In this document: piece after piece, positions 1 to 8,937 of the stretch
Position numbering within the stretch: position 1 is the stretch's first letter
How the letters are laid out: every line of letters begins with the position of its first letter
Assembly: GCF_021390435.2 (NCBI RefSeq)
Contig: NZ_JAJVCN010000004.1
Span: 1,530,501-1,594,500, forward strand
Direction of reading: 5' to 3'
Source of the DNA: Kibdelosporangium philippinense
GTDB lineage: Bacteria; Actinomycetota; Actinomycetes; Mycobacteriales; Pseudonocardiaceae
DNA: 64,000 bases
Notes under the pieces: generated by a model
The model's database searches: none
The model's input: the letters and a program-made list of their open reading frames with translations, nothing else
Told to the model about the DNA's origin: nothing
Position numbers and translations under genes: made by a program

Positions 1-270
1 GCGCGGATCGACCGTGATGCCACGCGGGAGGAGATCACCGAGACGCTCAACGCGTTGGCGTACAAGCTGAACGTGAAGGGGCGGGCCAGCGAGGCGGTCG
101 GTGACTCGATCGACCGCGCGTCCACGAAGATCGCGGGCAAGGTGTCTCCCTCAGCGGCCGAGCGGTTCCGGCACTCCGCCTACGCTGTGCGTAACCACCC
201 GCTGCGGGTGATCGCTGTGCTCGTCGCGTTGGTGGTGGCGATCCGGTTGAGCCTGCGACTGCGTTCCTGA
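1..270 (+). CDS. DUF3618-like protein, C-terminal part (5' end outside window)
   Basis: The reading frame is open from base 1, so the start lies upstream of the window. The visible 89 residues begin with an Arg/Asp/Glu-rich segment (ARIDRDATREEITETLNAL) of the type that opens DUF3618 proteins. A basic linker follows, then one C-terminal transmembrane helix (about VIAVLVALVVAIRLSLRL) ending in Arg-Leu-Arg-Ser. DUF3618 proteins are small actinobacterial membrane proteins often found beside phage-shock or DUF1269-like genes; no enzymatic role is known. The family assignment rests on the R-x-x-I/T-x-x-L-x-x-L pattern and topology only. Confidence 0.6.
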   Translation, partial: ARIDRDATREEITETLNALAYKLNVKGRASEAVGDSIDRASTKIAGKVSPSAAERFRHSAYAVRNHPLRVIAVLVALVVAIRLSLRLRS

Positions 271-300
271 CCGGTTTGGCCGGGCGGGTTTCTGGAAACC

Positions 301-1722
301 ATGGCTGGTATGGGTTTACTCGACCGGATTGACAATCGGCTTGGCGACGGCCTTGAGCGAATCCTGTGTTCCCATCATGCTCGGCGGCTACGCAAGCTCG
401 GCTGGGACGACATCCTGAGCGAAGCCGGGACAGGCTGGTTCAGCCCGCACGCGCCGGTTCGCGCGGGGTGCCGTCTCAAGATGCTCATCGACGGCGAGGA
501 AGCGTTGCCGGAGATGGTCGAGGCGATCAAGGGCGCGCGGTCGTACGTGCATCTGGCCGGGTGGCATTCGAGTCCTGATTTCCGTCCGACGCGCGGGGAC
601 AGCGCGCAGACCCTGCGGGAACTGCTGGCTGAAGCGGCAGAACGGGTACCGGTCCGGGTTTTGCTCTGGGCAGGGCCGCCTTTGCCCGCGTTCGAGCCGA
701 CGCGTAAACGGGCGCGTGCGGCGTGCACGGAGTTCATGCGGGACAGCAACGTGCGATGCGTGCTGGACTCACGTGAACGAACACTGCACTGCCACCACGA
801 AAAGCTGGTGATCGTCGACGACGAGATCGCGTTTGTCGGCGGGATGGATTTCACCGCCATGGAAGGCGACCGCCACGACAGCCCGAAGCATCCCGCGGAC
901 CGGCCGATCGGCTGGCACGACGCGGTCATGCGCACCGAGGGGCCAATAGTCGCCGACGTGGCCAGCCACTTCCGCAACCGTTGGGCCGAGGTCGCCGGTG
1001 AGGAACTGCCGCGCCCGCATATGCCCGGCCATGTGGGAACTTCGACCGTCCAGTTTGTATGAACCGTTCCGGAGAAGACCTACGACTTCGCGCCACGCGG
1101 CGAGTTCACCGCGCTTGATGCGTACCTGCGTGCGCTCAGAGCGGCTGAAGACCTGATATACCTGGAGAATCAGTTCCTGTGGTCGCCGGAGATCACCGAA
1201 ACCCTGATCGACAAGCTGCGGAATCCGCCGCACGACCGCTTCCGCGTCGTACTCGTCCTGCCCCGGAAACCCAGTAATGGCGCGGACACCACGCGCGGTC
1301 AGCTCGGCCGATTATTGGAGGCCGACGACGGCAACCACAGACTGCTGGCCGTCACGCTGACCTCGCACGACGGCGAATCCAAGGTGGCGGTCTACGTCCA
1401 CGCCAAGCTCGCCATCATCGACGACACATGGATGACCGTCGGCTCGGCGAACCTCAACGAGCACTCCCTGTTCAACGACACCGAGGCCAACGTCGTCACC
1501 GATGACGCTGGGCTGGTGAAAGACACCCGGCTACGTCTATGGGCTGAACACCTGCAGCTTCCTGTGTCTGAAGTGGACGATGAACCCGCTGATGTGATCG
1601 ATCGCCTGTGGCGGCCTTTCGCTGAAAGCCACGAGAAACACCGGCTCACGCTGCTGCCTGGCGTATCGCGGCGGGTGGATCGGTTGCAAGGCCCGTTGCG
1701 TGGTCTGCTTGTCGACGGCTGA
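301..1722 (+). pseudogene. Phospholipase D family protein interrupted by an in-frame TGA
   Basis: Two HKD motifs of a PLD-superfamily phosphodiesterase/cardiolipin synthase-like enzyme lie in one frame: His-His-Glu-Lys-(x4)-Asp near codon 165 and His-Ala-Lys-(x4)-Asp near codon 367. The frame is cut by a single TGA at 1060-1062, between QFV and TVPEKTYDF. Homologous enzymes usually have Arg-Thr-Val-Pro there, so CGA to TGA (one transition) is the likely lesion. Reading through gives about 473 residues, a normal length for a two-HKD enzyme. As it stands, translation yields a 253-residue protein with only one HKD half-site. A downstream restart is possible near 1315. The lesion could also be a sequencing error; nothing else in the frame is damaged. 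Confidence 0.8.
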
Positions 1723-1809
1723 CTGTTACCCGGGTCACATTTCCCCGGTTCGAGAACCTACACGGCCGGTGCTGACGCCTGACAGGGAAACGAATCGGGA
1801 AGGGGAGCC

Positions 1810-2232
1810 ATGGCGAAGGCAGGACGGGTGATCGGCGGGCTGGTCGGGGCGGCCGGGTTGATCGCCATTGGCGTTGTCGGCACCGCCAGTGCTTCGGCGG
1901 ACACTTCGGGGAGTACGCAAGACGTGAGTAAAGGACACCATCAGCCGCCCAAAGGGGCGCGGGCGACGGTTCGGGTCAGCCCGAACCCCACCACCGAGCG
2001 CGGCCAGGAAGTGACCATCACGGGTGATTGTGGTGGCGGTCCAGGGTTGAAAGCCGTGATCGGCGGGTTCCCTGACAAGCCCGCGCTGGTGAACATCCGG
2101 ATCTTGAAGGACGACCCGAAGGCCTTTCTTGCCAAGGCAAACCTCGCGCCACACATCGGGAACGGTGTCGGGCCGGTGTTTGTGGACTGCGGCGGCGAAG
2201 TCGGCGTGACCCTGTTGGTCACGCACGTCTGA
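1810..2232 (+). CDS. Small secreted protein, unknown function
   Basis: 140 residues. The ATG is preceded by a good purine-rich site (gaaggggagcc). The N-terminus is a clear Sec signal peptide: a Lys/Arg start, a hydrophobic Gly/Ala/Ile run, and cleavage probably after TASASA. The mature part has a His/Pro/Lys-rich linker, then a compact beta-rich domain with two cysteines (ITGDCGGG and VFVDCGGE) likely to form a disulphide. This layout resembles the small Ig-like exported proteins of actinomycetes. No catalytic motif is seen. It stands alone, followed by a hairpin that may act as a terminator. Confidence 0.7.
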   Translation: MAKAGRVIGGLVGAAGLIAIGVVGTASASADTSGSTQDVSKGHHQPPKGARATVRVSPNPTTERGQEVTITGDCGGGPGLKAVIGGFPDKPALVNIRILKDDPKAFLAKANLAPHIGNGVGPVFVDCGGEVGVTLLVTHV

Positions 2233-2238
2233 TCGACG

Positions 2239-2278
2239 GCCCCGAAGCGGCGTTGGACCCCCGACGGCACTTCGGGGC
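2239..2278. terminator. Hairpin after the secreted-protein gene
   Basis: Nine-base arms GCCCCGAAG and CTTCGGGGC are separated by 22 bases, starting 6 bases after the stop codon. There is no U-tract, as is usual in high-GC actinomycetes. Confidence 0.5.
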
Positions 2279-2282
2279 ACTA

Positions 2283-2300
2283 TTCTGTCGATCGACAGAA
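2283..2300. promoter_or_regulatory. Perfect 18-bp palindrome upstream of the LuxR ATPase gene
   Basis: TTCTGTCGATCGACAGAA is fully self-complementary and lies 69 bases before the GTG start of the LuxR-family gene. It is a plausible operator, but the binding protein is unknown. Confidence 0.5.
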
Positions 2301-2369
2301 AAACGTCGCCATTCTGCCGCACGGCACATACGATGACAGGTCCCGGTCCCGGACTGAGGGGGATGGGCC

Positions 2370-4874
2370 GTGCTCGAAAGAACTTCGGCGTTGGCGGCGC
2401 TCGTGGACACCGTCATCGACGCGCGTGCCGGTACAGGCACGATGGTCCTGGTCAGTGGGGAAGCGGGAGTCGGGAAATCGAGTCTGCTACGGGCATTCGC
2501 AGACCAATTGCCCTCCGATGTACGGGTCCTGCGCGGCGCGTGCGACGACCTCCTGACGGCACGGACGTTGGGTCCGCTGCGTGACGCGGCAGCCGCGACC
2601 GGCGGGCCGCTGGAAACAGCCCTGGCCAACGGAACGTACGACGGCATATTCGAAGCCGCGATCGCCGAGTTGTCCGCGCACGCAACGATAGTCCTGGTCG
2701 TCGAGGACGTGCACTGGGCTGACGACGCGACATTGGACGTGCTCGGTTACCTGGCGCGGCGAATACATCGCCTTGGCGCGGTTGTCGTGGCGTCGATCCG
2801 GGACGGCGGCGCACCCACAGGGCACCCGTTGCAGCGCTGGCTCGGCACACTGAACGGCGCACGCAGGGTCGTGCTGCCGCCGCTATCCGTTGCCGCGGTG
2901 GGGGAGTTGGCGCACCAGACAGGCTGGGATCCAGTCGTGTTGCACTCGCTCACTGGCGGAAATCCTTTCTTCGTCACCGAAGTCCTCGCGGCCGCGCTGG
3001 GTGAAGTGCCGGACACCGTCGTCGATGCCGTCCTCACGAGGGTGCGGCGACTGTCTCCGGAGTCCCAACAAGCGTTGGCCCAGTTGGCTGTCATCCCAGG
3101 CACGGTCGATCTGGAACTCGTCGACGCGGTGCTCGGCGGATCGCTTGCCTTGGCTGAAGCCGAAACGCATGGCATCCTGCAGGTGCATCCGGACGGCGTG
3201 GCATTCCGGCACGAGCTGGCCCGCCAAGCGATCGAGCTGAGCCTGCCCATGTTGCGGCGCCGAGGATTGCACCAGGCTGTGGTCACCGCGTTGCTCGGGA
3301 GGTCCCGGCTTGATCTGGACCGGTTGATCCATCACGCGGTCCGCGCCGGTGACACCGACGCCGTGGTCGCCCATTCCGCGCAGGCGGCAAGACAAGCGGC
3401 CGCTGCGAGGTCGCATCGGCAAGCACTGGCGCACTTCGAAGCGGCGGTCAAGCACGCGAACCGGTTCGAGCCAGCCGAACGGGCCGCGTTGCTCGTCGAC
3501 TACGCGTGGGAACTGCACAACGCACACCACTTCCTAGACGCCCTAACCTCCGCGGAGCAAGCCGTATCGATCTACAGTGGACTCAACGACCCAGTGGCGC
3601 TCGGTCAGGCAGCCGTGCTGTTGTCCCGGTTGTATTACCTGGTCGGTGAAACCACTCGGTCCGAGGTCGTTGCCCGAGCCGCGGTCGCCACGCTCGAACC
3701 CACTGGCTCTTTGCCTGCCTCCGCCTACGCGACCACGTATCACGGCGCTGTTCTCGCCCTCGCAGGGGATCCACTGGCCGCGAGCACTCTGCGCAGGGCC
3801 CGTGTGCTGGCGGAGAACGCGGAACGCATTGATCTGATCGAGCTGTGCCTGATCTACCAGGCTCTCGCCGAGCCGGACCTGGACACCGGCAGCCGGATCG
3901 CCTTGCTACGGCAGAGCATTGACTTCGCACTTGTCCACGGGCATCACGAACACGCCGCCAGAGGCTACACAAACCTGGCCTTGCTGCTTTACCGGCACGG
4001 CAGGCTCGACGAGCTGGAGCAGTGCGTGACCGAAGGACTGACGTTCAGCCACGATCGCGGATTCGAACAGCATATGTACGTTCTGAAGTCCCAGGCTTGC
4101 ATGGTCCGGCTACACCGTGGCGATTGGGCCGGGGCCGAGGCTGGTTTGGCCGCGCTGCTCGACCAGGAGGAAGACGCAGGGCTCCTGCACAGCATCGCCG
4201 AGCCCGTCCACGCCCGCCTGCAAGCGCGACGTGGTGCCTTGGATTCTGGCAAGCAACTCGTCGCCGCATGGCAGGAGGCCCTGCGCCAGCGATCCCTGAC
4301 CAGCCTGGCCTTTGCGGGCATCGCCCTGATGGAGTGGGCCTGGCTGGCCAACGAGCCGCACACCGCCACCGCCATCCTCGATTCCTGGGCGCCGCACGCC
4401 CATCGGCCCGAAGCTGAACCGGTGACAGCGGAACTGCGCCGATACGCCGCCCGTCTGGCGATAACGCCCGCCACAGCACACAAACCCACGGACGATCCAT
4501 ACGAGCGAGCCCTTCAGCAAGCCGACTCCGACGCGGTCGAGCCCGTGATCGACGCCTTGCGCGCGCTCGACGACCTCGGTGCCAACGCTGCGGCCACGAT
4601 TGTCCGTCGGAGACTGAAAACCCTTGGCGTGCGGACGATTCCACGCGGCCGGGCGTCAAGCACGCGGGCCCATCCGGCAGGACTCACCAACCGTCAAGTG
4701 GACGTGCTCGACCTTCTCGCCGAAGGACTCACCAACGCGGAGATCGCTGCGCGGCTTGTGGTTTCCGTGCGCACGGTCGACCACCACGTCTCCACGATCC
4801 TCTGCAAGCTGGGCGTGTCCTCCCGCCGCGAAGCCGTGGCAAGGACAACTCAGGCAGCGAGGTCCAGCCGGTAA
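2370..4874 (+). CDS. LuxR-family transcriptional regulator with N-terminal AAA ATPase (LAL type)
   Basis: 834 residues. Residues about 1-250 form a STAND/AAA ATPase: Walker A GEAGVGKSS near residue 30 and Walker B VLVVEDVHWADD. The middle is a long alpha-helical TPR-like region. The C-terminal 60 residues are a LuxR helix-turn-helix (LTNRQVDVLDLLAEGLTNAE, then VSVRTVDHHVSTIL). This is the architecture of large ATP-binding LuxR (MalT-like) activators. The start is GTG with a GAGGGGGA site just upstream. The 3' end overlaps the convergent acetyltransferase gene by 25 bases. The inducing ligand and targets are not evident; the 18-bp palindrome upstream may be an operator. Confidence 0.9.
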   Translation: MLERTSALAALVDTVIDARAGTGTMVLVSGEAGVGKSSLLRAFADQLPSDVRVLRGACDDLLTARTLGPLRDAAAATGGPLETALANGTYDGIFEAAIAELSAHATIVLVVEDVHWADDATLDVLGYLARRIHRLGAVVVASIRDGGAPTGHPLQRWLGTLNGARRVVLPPLSVAAVGELAHQTGWDPVVLHSLTGGNPFFVTEVLAAALGEVPDTVVDAVLTRVRRLSPESQQALAQLAVIPGTVDLELVDAVLGGSLALAEAETHGILQVHPDGVAFRHELARQAIELSLPMLRRRGLHQAVVTALLGRSRLDLDRLIHHAVRAGDTDAVVAHSAQAARQAAAARSHRQALAHFEAAVKHANRFEPAERAALLVDYAWELHNAHHFLDALTSAEQAVSIYSGLNDPVALGQAAVLLSRLYYLVGETTRSEVVARAAVATLEPTGSLPASAYATTYHGAVLALAGDPLAASTLRRARVLAENAERIDLIELCLIYQALAEPDLDTGSRIALLRQSIDFALVHGHHEHAARGYTNLALLLYRHGRLDELEQCVTEGLTFSHDRGFEQHMYVLKSQACMVRLHRGDWAGAEAGLAALLDQEEDAGLLHSIAEPVHARLQARRGALDSGKQLVAAWQEALRQRSLTSLAFAGIALMEWAWLANEPHTATAILDSWAPHAHRPEAEPVTAELRRYAARLAITPATAHKPTDDPYERALQQADSDAVEPVIDALRALDDLGANAAATIVRRRLKTLGVRTIPRGRASSTRAHPAGLTNRQVDVLDLLAEGLTNAEIAARLVVSVRTVDHHVSTILCKLGVSSRREAVARTTQAARSSR

Positions 4875-5353
4875 GCGAGCGCCACGAAGTCACCGACGCC
4901 GTAATGTTCGGCCGCAGTGATGTCCCAATCCGGGGCACGTTCGAAGCCAAGCTGTTGGTACATGCGGATCCCGTCAGCCATGAAACTAGTGGTGTGCAAA
5001 CTCAAGGCTGCGGCGCCGGTTTCCCGCGCCCGGCGGATGCAGTCGGTGAGCAGGGCGTGTCCGATGCCCGCACGGCGCTGCTCAGGGTGAACCGCGACCG
5101 CGCGACACCAAGCCCAATCGGCGGGTAGCGAGAGCTCGTCGACCGATCCCGCAGGGTAAAACCGCGCGGTCCCGACGAGCGTTCCGTTGTGCGAAGCGAC
5201 AAGGCTGGTTCCACGGTTCAACTCCGTCAGATCCGCGAGGTAGCGGCGGAACAGCTCGGTTGGCATGTCGGCGGCGTACTGCCGGTAGGCCGCCTGCAGC
5301 AGCGCTCGGATCCCGGCCAGCTCGTCGGATCTGGCGTCCCGGACTTTCATCAT
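4850..5353 (-). CDS. GNAT-family N-acetyltransferase
   Basis: 167 residues covering one GNAT domain. The acetyl-CoA binding segment is VHPEQRRAGIGHALLTDC (an R/Q-x-x-G-x-G/A loop), preceded by the beta4 strand WCRAVAV and followed by a C-terminal strand/helix with MYQQLGFERAP. Such enzymes transfer acetyl from acetyl-CoA to an amine; the substrate cannot be predicted. It is convergent with and overlaps the end of the LuxR gene. Two adjacent methionines open the frame, so the start is uncertain by one codon. Confidence 0.85.
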   Translation of the reverse strand: MMKVRDARSDELAGIRALLQAAYRQYAADMPTELFRRYLADLTELNRGTSLVASHNGTLVGTARFYPAGSVDELSLPADWAWCRAVAVHPEQRRAGIGHALLTDCIRRARETGAAALSLHTTSFMADGIRMYQQLGFERAPDWDITAAEHYGVGDFVALAYRLDLAA

Positions 5354-5537
5354 GGCAACGGTTGTACGGATCGCGGTGCCGGTGGTACATCGGTAGCCGG
5401 TGCCTATCTTTGCGGGTCGTTACGAAGAGCGACGATGGCTTTGCGTGGATTGACGAAGACACCTCACCCACCGTGTTGGGAGGCTTCGCCTGCCGTCAGT
5501 TTTCACACTAAGGCGAGCAATAGGTGAGGAGAACATC

Positions 5538-5885
5538 TTGAAGCTTCTCAGCGCAGCGGCTGCCGTCGCGGCCGCGCTGGTGCTCGGCGGTCCGGCCGTG
5601 GCGTCCGCACAGCCTGCCACGGCCGAACAAGTGGGTGTCGCCAGCCTGCACCGCACCTGGAACTGCGTGGTCCCAGGCGGTTACGTCTGGTCGGCCGTGC
5701 GATCCAAGCCCAGCTGCGGATCGCGCTACGAGTACTTCCTGCTCGACGCCGTGAACGTCAACCTGACCGGCCAGTGGGCGTGTGCGATCCCGAGCGGCTA
5801 CTCGTACACCTCCTCGCGCCAGGGCATCAACTGCTCGGCCTCGCCAGGATCGTCGGCTTACGAGTACCGCCTCGTGAAGGTCTGA
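5538..5885 (+). CDS. Small secreted two-repeat protein
   Basis: 115 residues from a TTG start (MKLLSAAAAVAAAL) with a strong GAGGAGA site 7 bases upstream. A Sec signal peptide ends around VASA-QPA. The mature protein contains two similar units, each with a W-x-C pair and Tyr-rich strands (WNCVVPGGYVWS...YEYFLL and WACAIPSGYSYTS...YEYRLV). Each unit has two cysteines, suggesting one disulphide per repeat. The pattern is common among unnamed exported actinomycete proteins; no function is assigned. Confidence 0.75.
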   Translation: MKLLSAAAAVAAALVLGGPAVASAQPATAEQVGVASLHRTWNCVVPGGYVWSAVRSKPSCGSRYEYFLLDAVNVNLTGQWACAIPSGYSYTSSRQGINCSASPGSSAYEYRLVKV

Positions 5886-5901
5886 TCCTCCGCGCCGAGA
5901 G

Positions 5902-5929
5902 CCCGTCACCGGTCCCCGCCGGTGACGGG
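5902..5929. terminator. Bidirectional hairpin terminator between convergent genes
   Basis: Perfect 11-base arms CCCGTCACCGG and CCGGTGACGGG surround a 6-base loop. It sits between the secreted-protein stop (5885) and the stop codon of the convergent PucR-type gene. Confidence 0.75.
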
Positions 5930-7051
5930 TCTGCCAGACAATGCCCGCGACACGAGTGCGCTCAGCACCCGGATGCCGTGGGTGCTGGCAGGGGCGATTC
6001 CGGTCAGCTCGTGCACTCGCTGCAACCGGTAGTCCAGGCTCCTTGGGTGGATGCACAACGCTGCTGCCGTTCGTGGCCGGTTCATGTCGTGCCGGTAGTA
6101 CGAATCCAAAGTGGACACCAGGTCCGGCCCGTCGGTCAGTCGCTGCGCCAGATCGTGCAGCCAACGGTCGATTTCCGGAAGTTCGGCCGCGCCGAGTTCG
6201 ATGAACACGTCCGCTGCCGTGAACAAGTGCGGCACGGTCTCGGCACGGGTCACCCGGCTGACCCGTCTCGCTAGTGCGAAAGCCTCGGAAAGGGCTGCGG
6301 CGGGACCAGTTGCCGTGCCCACAGCGAACGGGCGTCCGATGATGTCGGCGAAGTCGCTGATCATCTTGGTGGAGTGCCCGGCTGGGACCAGCGCGACGAA
6401 GTCGTCGCCGTACCAGGTCGCCGCGACGCCGTATCGGTGCCAGACCGTGTGCACGGCTTCATCTGACGTTTCCGCGTCGACATCTGGTGCGCGGGCAACG
6501 ATCACCTGGTAGGAGGCCGGGATCTGCATGCCCAACTCCCGGCCGTTGGCCAACGCGGCTGGTTCCTCGGCGAGCACCATCTCGGCGAACTGCCGCACTT
6601 GACCGATGACCGGAAGGAAATGCTTCTGCCCCTTCAAAAAGCCCAGGGTGTACGCCTGCTGCGCGGCCGCGCCCTGTGGTCCAAGCCAAGCAAGCATCTG
6701 CATGGCCACGGGCAGATCCGTCGGCCCGGACGCTTCCTGGATTTCGTTCAACGTGGCGCTGGCGTGCAACGTGAGCAGCCGACGCAGGACTGGTCTTGAC
6801 ATCCCGGTCTCACCGCGTCGTTCCCCGGTTGCCGCGACCACCGCGAGATCGTCCTCGGTCAGTGGTGAGTTGCTGGCGACGAGATCGATCGTGCGGCGCC
6901 GGATGAAGACCGCGAAATCGAGCATGTCCGTGTATTCGCGCGGATCATCGGCGGCAACAGCGTAATCCGGAAGGTCGTTCGAGCAGACCTCGACAACACG
7001 TTTGGCGTTGTCGGGTATCCGGGTCCGCAACAGGCCAAGCAGATCGCTCAC
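5906..7051 (-). CDS. PucR/CdaR-type transcriptional regulator (second of a tandem pair)
   Basis: 381 residues. The C-terminal part carries the PucR helix-turn-helix: Asp/Ser-Tyr-Tyr-Arg-His then RTAAALCIHPRSLDYRLQRV and LTGIAP, typical of purine-catabolism and sugar-diacid regulators. A GGDEF-like degenerate middle domain (about 180-290) precedes it, and the N-terminal 150 residues are helical. It starts inside the stop of the upstream paralogue (4-base ATGA-type overlap), so the two are cotranscribed and probably translationally coupled. The two share domain order and many motifs, suggesting local duplication. Confidence 0.85.
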   Translation of the reverse strand: MSDLLGLLRTRIPDNAKRVVEVCSNDLPDYAVAADDPREYTDMLDFAVFIRRRTIDLVASNSPLTEDDLAVVAATGERRGETGMSRPVLRRLLTLHASATLNEIQEASGPTDLPVAMQMLAWLGPQGAAAQQAYTLGFLKGQKHFLPVIGQVRQFAEMVLAEEPAALANGRELGMQIPASYQVIVARAPDVDAETSDEAVHTVWHRYGVAATWYGDDFVALVPAGHSTKMISDFADIIGRPFAVGTATGPAAALSEAFALARRVSRVTRAETVPHLFTAADVFIELGAAELPEIDRWLHDLAQRLTDGPDLVSTLDSYYRHDMNRPRTAAALCIHPRSLDYRLQRVHELTGIAPASTHGIRVLSALVSRALSGRPVTGGDR

Positions 7052-8178
7052 AGTGTTTCACCGGCTAGCGCGCGCGTCACAGTGGTGCTCAGCACCCGGA
7101 CACCGTACACGGAAACGGGATCGAGGCCGGTCAAGTCATGCACCCGCTGCAGCCGGTACTCCAGCGTCCTCGGGTGGATTTTCAACGACGCGGCCGTCTG
7201 TGTCCTGGCCATGTTGTTGCGGTAGAAGGCATCGAGCGTCGCCACCAGGTCTGGTCCGGTGGTGAGCCGGTCGGCCAGTTCCCGCAGCCATCGATCGACC
7301 GGCGGTATCCGTGCGGCACTGATCTCTGGGAACAGATCAGTCAGGTAGGACACCGTGCTTGGCACAGAGCGGATTGGCGCGGCCTGGCTGACCTCGCGTG
7401 CTTTGACCAACGTCTCGGCCAGTTCACCGGTCCGGCCTTGGGCGGCACCGACCGCGCACGGGAGTCCAAGACGGTCACCGAAATCCTGGATGATGCCGAG
7501 TTCTTGTGCGGGGAGCAAAGCTACGAACTCGTTGGGTTCCGTCCAGCGGACCGGCATCCAGTGGCGTCGCAGCAAATCCTGGAGAATCTCGGCGCGATCT
7601 GGTTGGCCCATAGGGATTCGAACCACTGTCACAATCCAACTGTCAGGGATGGTCATAGCCAGGCTCTCGGCCATCGCGGCCGCGACCGGGTCGTCGGTGA
7701 GCAGCATGTCGGCCAGCTGCTGCACGCGATCGGTGACCGGCAGGACCGCCTCCTGCCCGGCAAGAAAACCCGAGGTGTAGGCGGTTTGCGCGGCCAAGCC
7801 CAGCGGTGGCAGGCAAGCCAGCGTGTGCATGACGTCTTCGAGGTCGTGCGGGTTGGCCGCCTCATGGACCTCTTTCAAGGTCAGCGAAGTGTGCAGGAGC
7901 AGGACGTGCCGCTGGGAGGCGAGCGTCAGACCCTTCCTGGCGCGCTCACGCCCGACTGCCTCGATGAATGCCAGATCATGGTCGGGGAACGGCTTGTTCT
8001 CGGTGACCAGTGACACCGTTCGTTTTCGGAGGAACACCGCGAAATCCAGGATCGCGGCACGTGCCTTGGTCTGGTACGCGATCTTGCGGAAATCCGGAAG
8101 TTCTTGCGTGTAGACATCGACAGCGCGTCTGCTGTTGGCATCGACACGACCTCGCCACAGGGTGAGCAAACCACCCAT
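7048..8178 (-). CDS. PucR/CdaR-type transcriptional regulator (first of a tandem pair)
   Basis: 376 residues with the same layout as its downstream neighbour: a helical N-terminus, a degenerate nucleotide-cyclase-like middle, and a C-terminal PucR helix-turn-helix (AFYRNNMARTQTAASLKIHP followed by RTLEYRLQRVHDLTG). The preceding segment GPDLVATLDAFYRN nearly repeats the paralogue's GPDLVSTLDSYYRH. No metabolic gene lies in the operon, so the target pathway is unknown. A heterodimeric or mutually regulating pair is possible but only inferred. Confidence 0.85.
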   Translation of the reverse strand: MGGLLTLWRGRVDANSRRAVDVYTQELPDFRKIAYQTKARAAILDFAVFLRKRTVSLVTENKPFPDHDLAFIEAVGRERARKGLTLASQRHVLLLHTSLTLKEVHEAANPHDLEDVMHTLACLPPLGLAAQTAYTSGFLAGQEAVLPVTDRVQQLADMLLTDDPVAAAMAESLAMTIPDSWIVTVVRIPMGQPDRAEILQDLLRRHWMPVRWTEPNEFVALLPAQELGIIQDFGDRLGLPCAVGAAQGRTGELAETLVKAREVSQAAPIRSVPSTVSYLTDLFPEISAARIPPVDRWLRELADRLTTGPDLVATLDAFYRNNMARTQTAASLKIHPRTLEYRLQRVHDLTGLDPVSVYGVRVLSTTVTRALAGETL

Positions 8179-8256
8179 TCGAACCCCCTCGCCCAGTCCT
8201 GCTCAATGCAGAATATGGTGCTGTGCAAGGAGGTCGAGGTGTACCGCCAGAGGGAC

Positions 8257-8895
8257 CTATGCGGCATTGACCTCTTTGGCGAGACGCTTGTCCAAGCCGA
8301 CACGGACAAGACCGGCGGCAAGCCTGGCGAGGTCCTTGCCAGCCAGCCGCGCAAGTTGACGTGTGTCCGTGGGCAGGCCGACCTTGTCCGCGCCGTCGAG
8401 AGCCTTGCGGTCAAGGTATGGCTGTAGCTCCGGCCAGATCGCTTGTGCCTCACGGCAGAAGATGTGCGCGCCTACCGGGCCCAGCCGTGGCACCTCCTGC
8501 AGGAGCTCACGAAGCTTGTCCACGTCGCCGTCGGCTGCTTGCCGGAGCTTGCGCAGGTCGCCGCCGTACTTGTCGAGCAGCAACTGCGCGCCTTCGCCGA
8601 GGGCGGTGGCTGTACTCTCGTCATAACGGACGTAATGCCCTTTTCCCAAGGCGTCGACGCGTTGTTGCCAGGTTGCGTCGAGCATCTTGCGCGGGGTTTT
8701 CATCTTGGCTTTGAACAGCTCTTGGCCCGCGGCGACGCCGATGTCCGCCTTCATCGGGGCGGACAGCAGGACGCTGAGCACGAGCAGTTGATACAACGGC
8801 GACGGCTTGTCGGCGAGGCGGATCCCGGTCTGGCTGGCATACGTTTCGCCAGCCACATCGATCAGCCGCCGGGCGATTTCCTTCTGGGCGGTCAT
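8257..8895 (-). CDS. Endonuclease III-like HhH-GPD superfamily protein
   Basis: About 212 residues from ATG 8895 (MTAQKEIARR); an in-frame ATG 21 bases upstream is also possible. The helix-hairpin-helix is recognisable (LQEVPRLGPVGAHIFCREAQ), followed by PYLDRKAL, placing an Asp where HhH-GPD DNA glycosylases have their catalytic Asp. The four-cysteine Fe-S loop of true Nth is absent. This is a known short actinobacterial family annotated as endonuclease or DNA glycosylase. A role in base excision repair is inferred. Confidence 0.65.
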   Translation of the reverse strand: MTAQKEIARRLIDVAGETYASQTGIRLADKPSPLYQLLVLSVLLSAPMKADIGVAAGQELFKAKMKTPRKMLDATWQQRVDALGKGHYVRYDESTATALGEGAQLLLDKYGGDLRKLRQAADGDVDKLRELLQEVPRLGPVGAHIFCREAQAIWPELQPYLDRKALDGADKVGLPTDTRQLARLAGKDLARLAAGLVRVGLDKRLAKEVNAA

Positions 8896-8937
8896 ACGGG
8901 CCGGGTACCCGAGCATCCGGCAGCTATGCCCTTCCTT

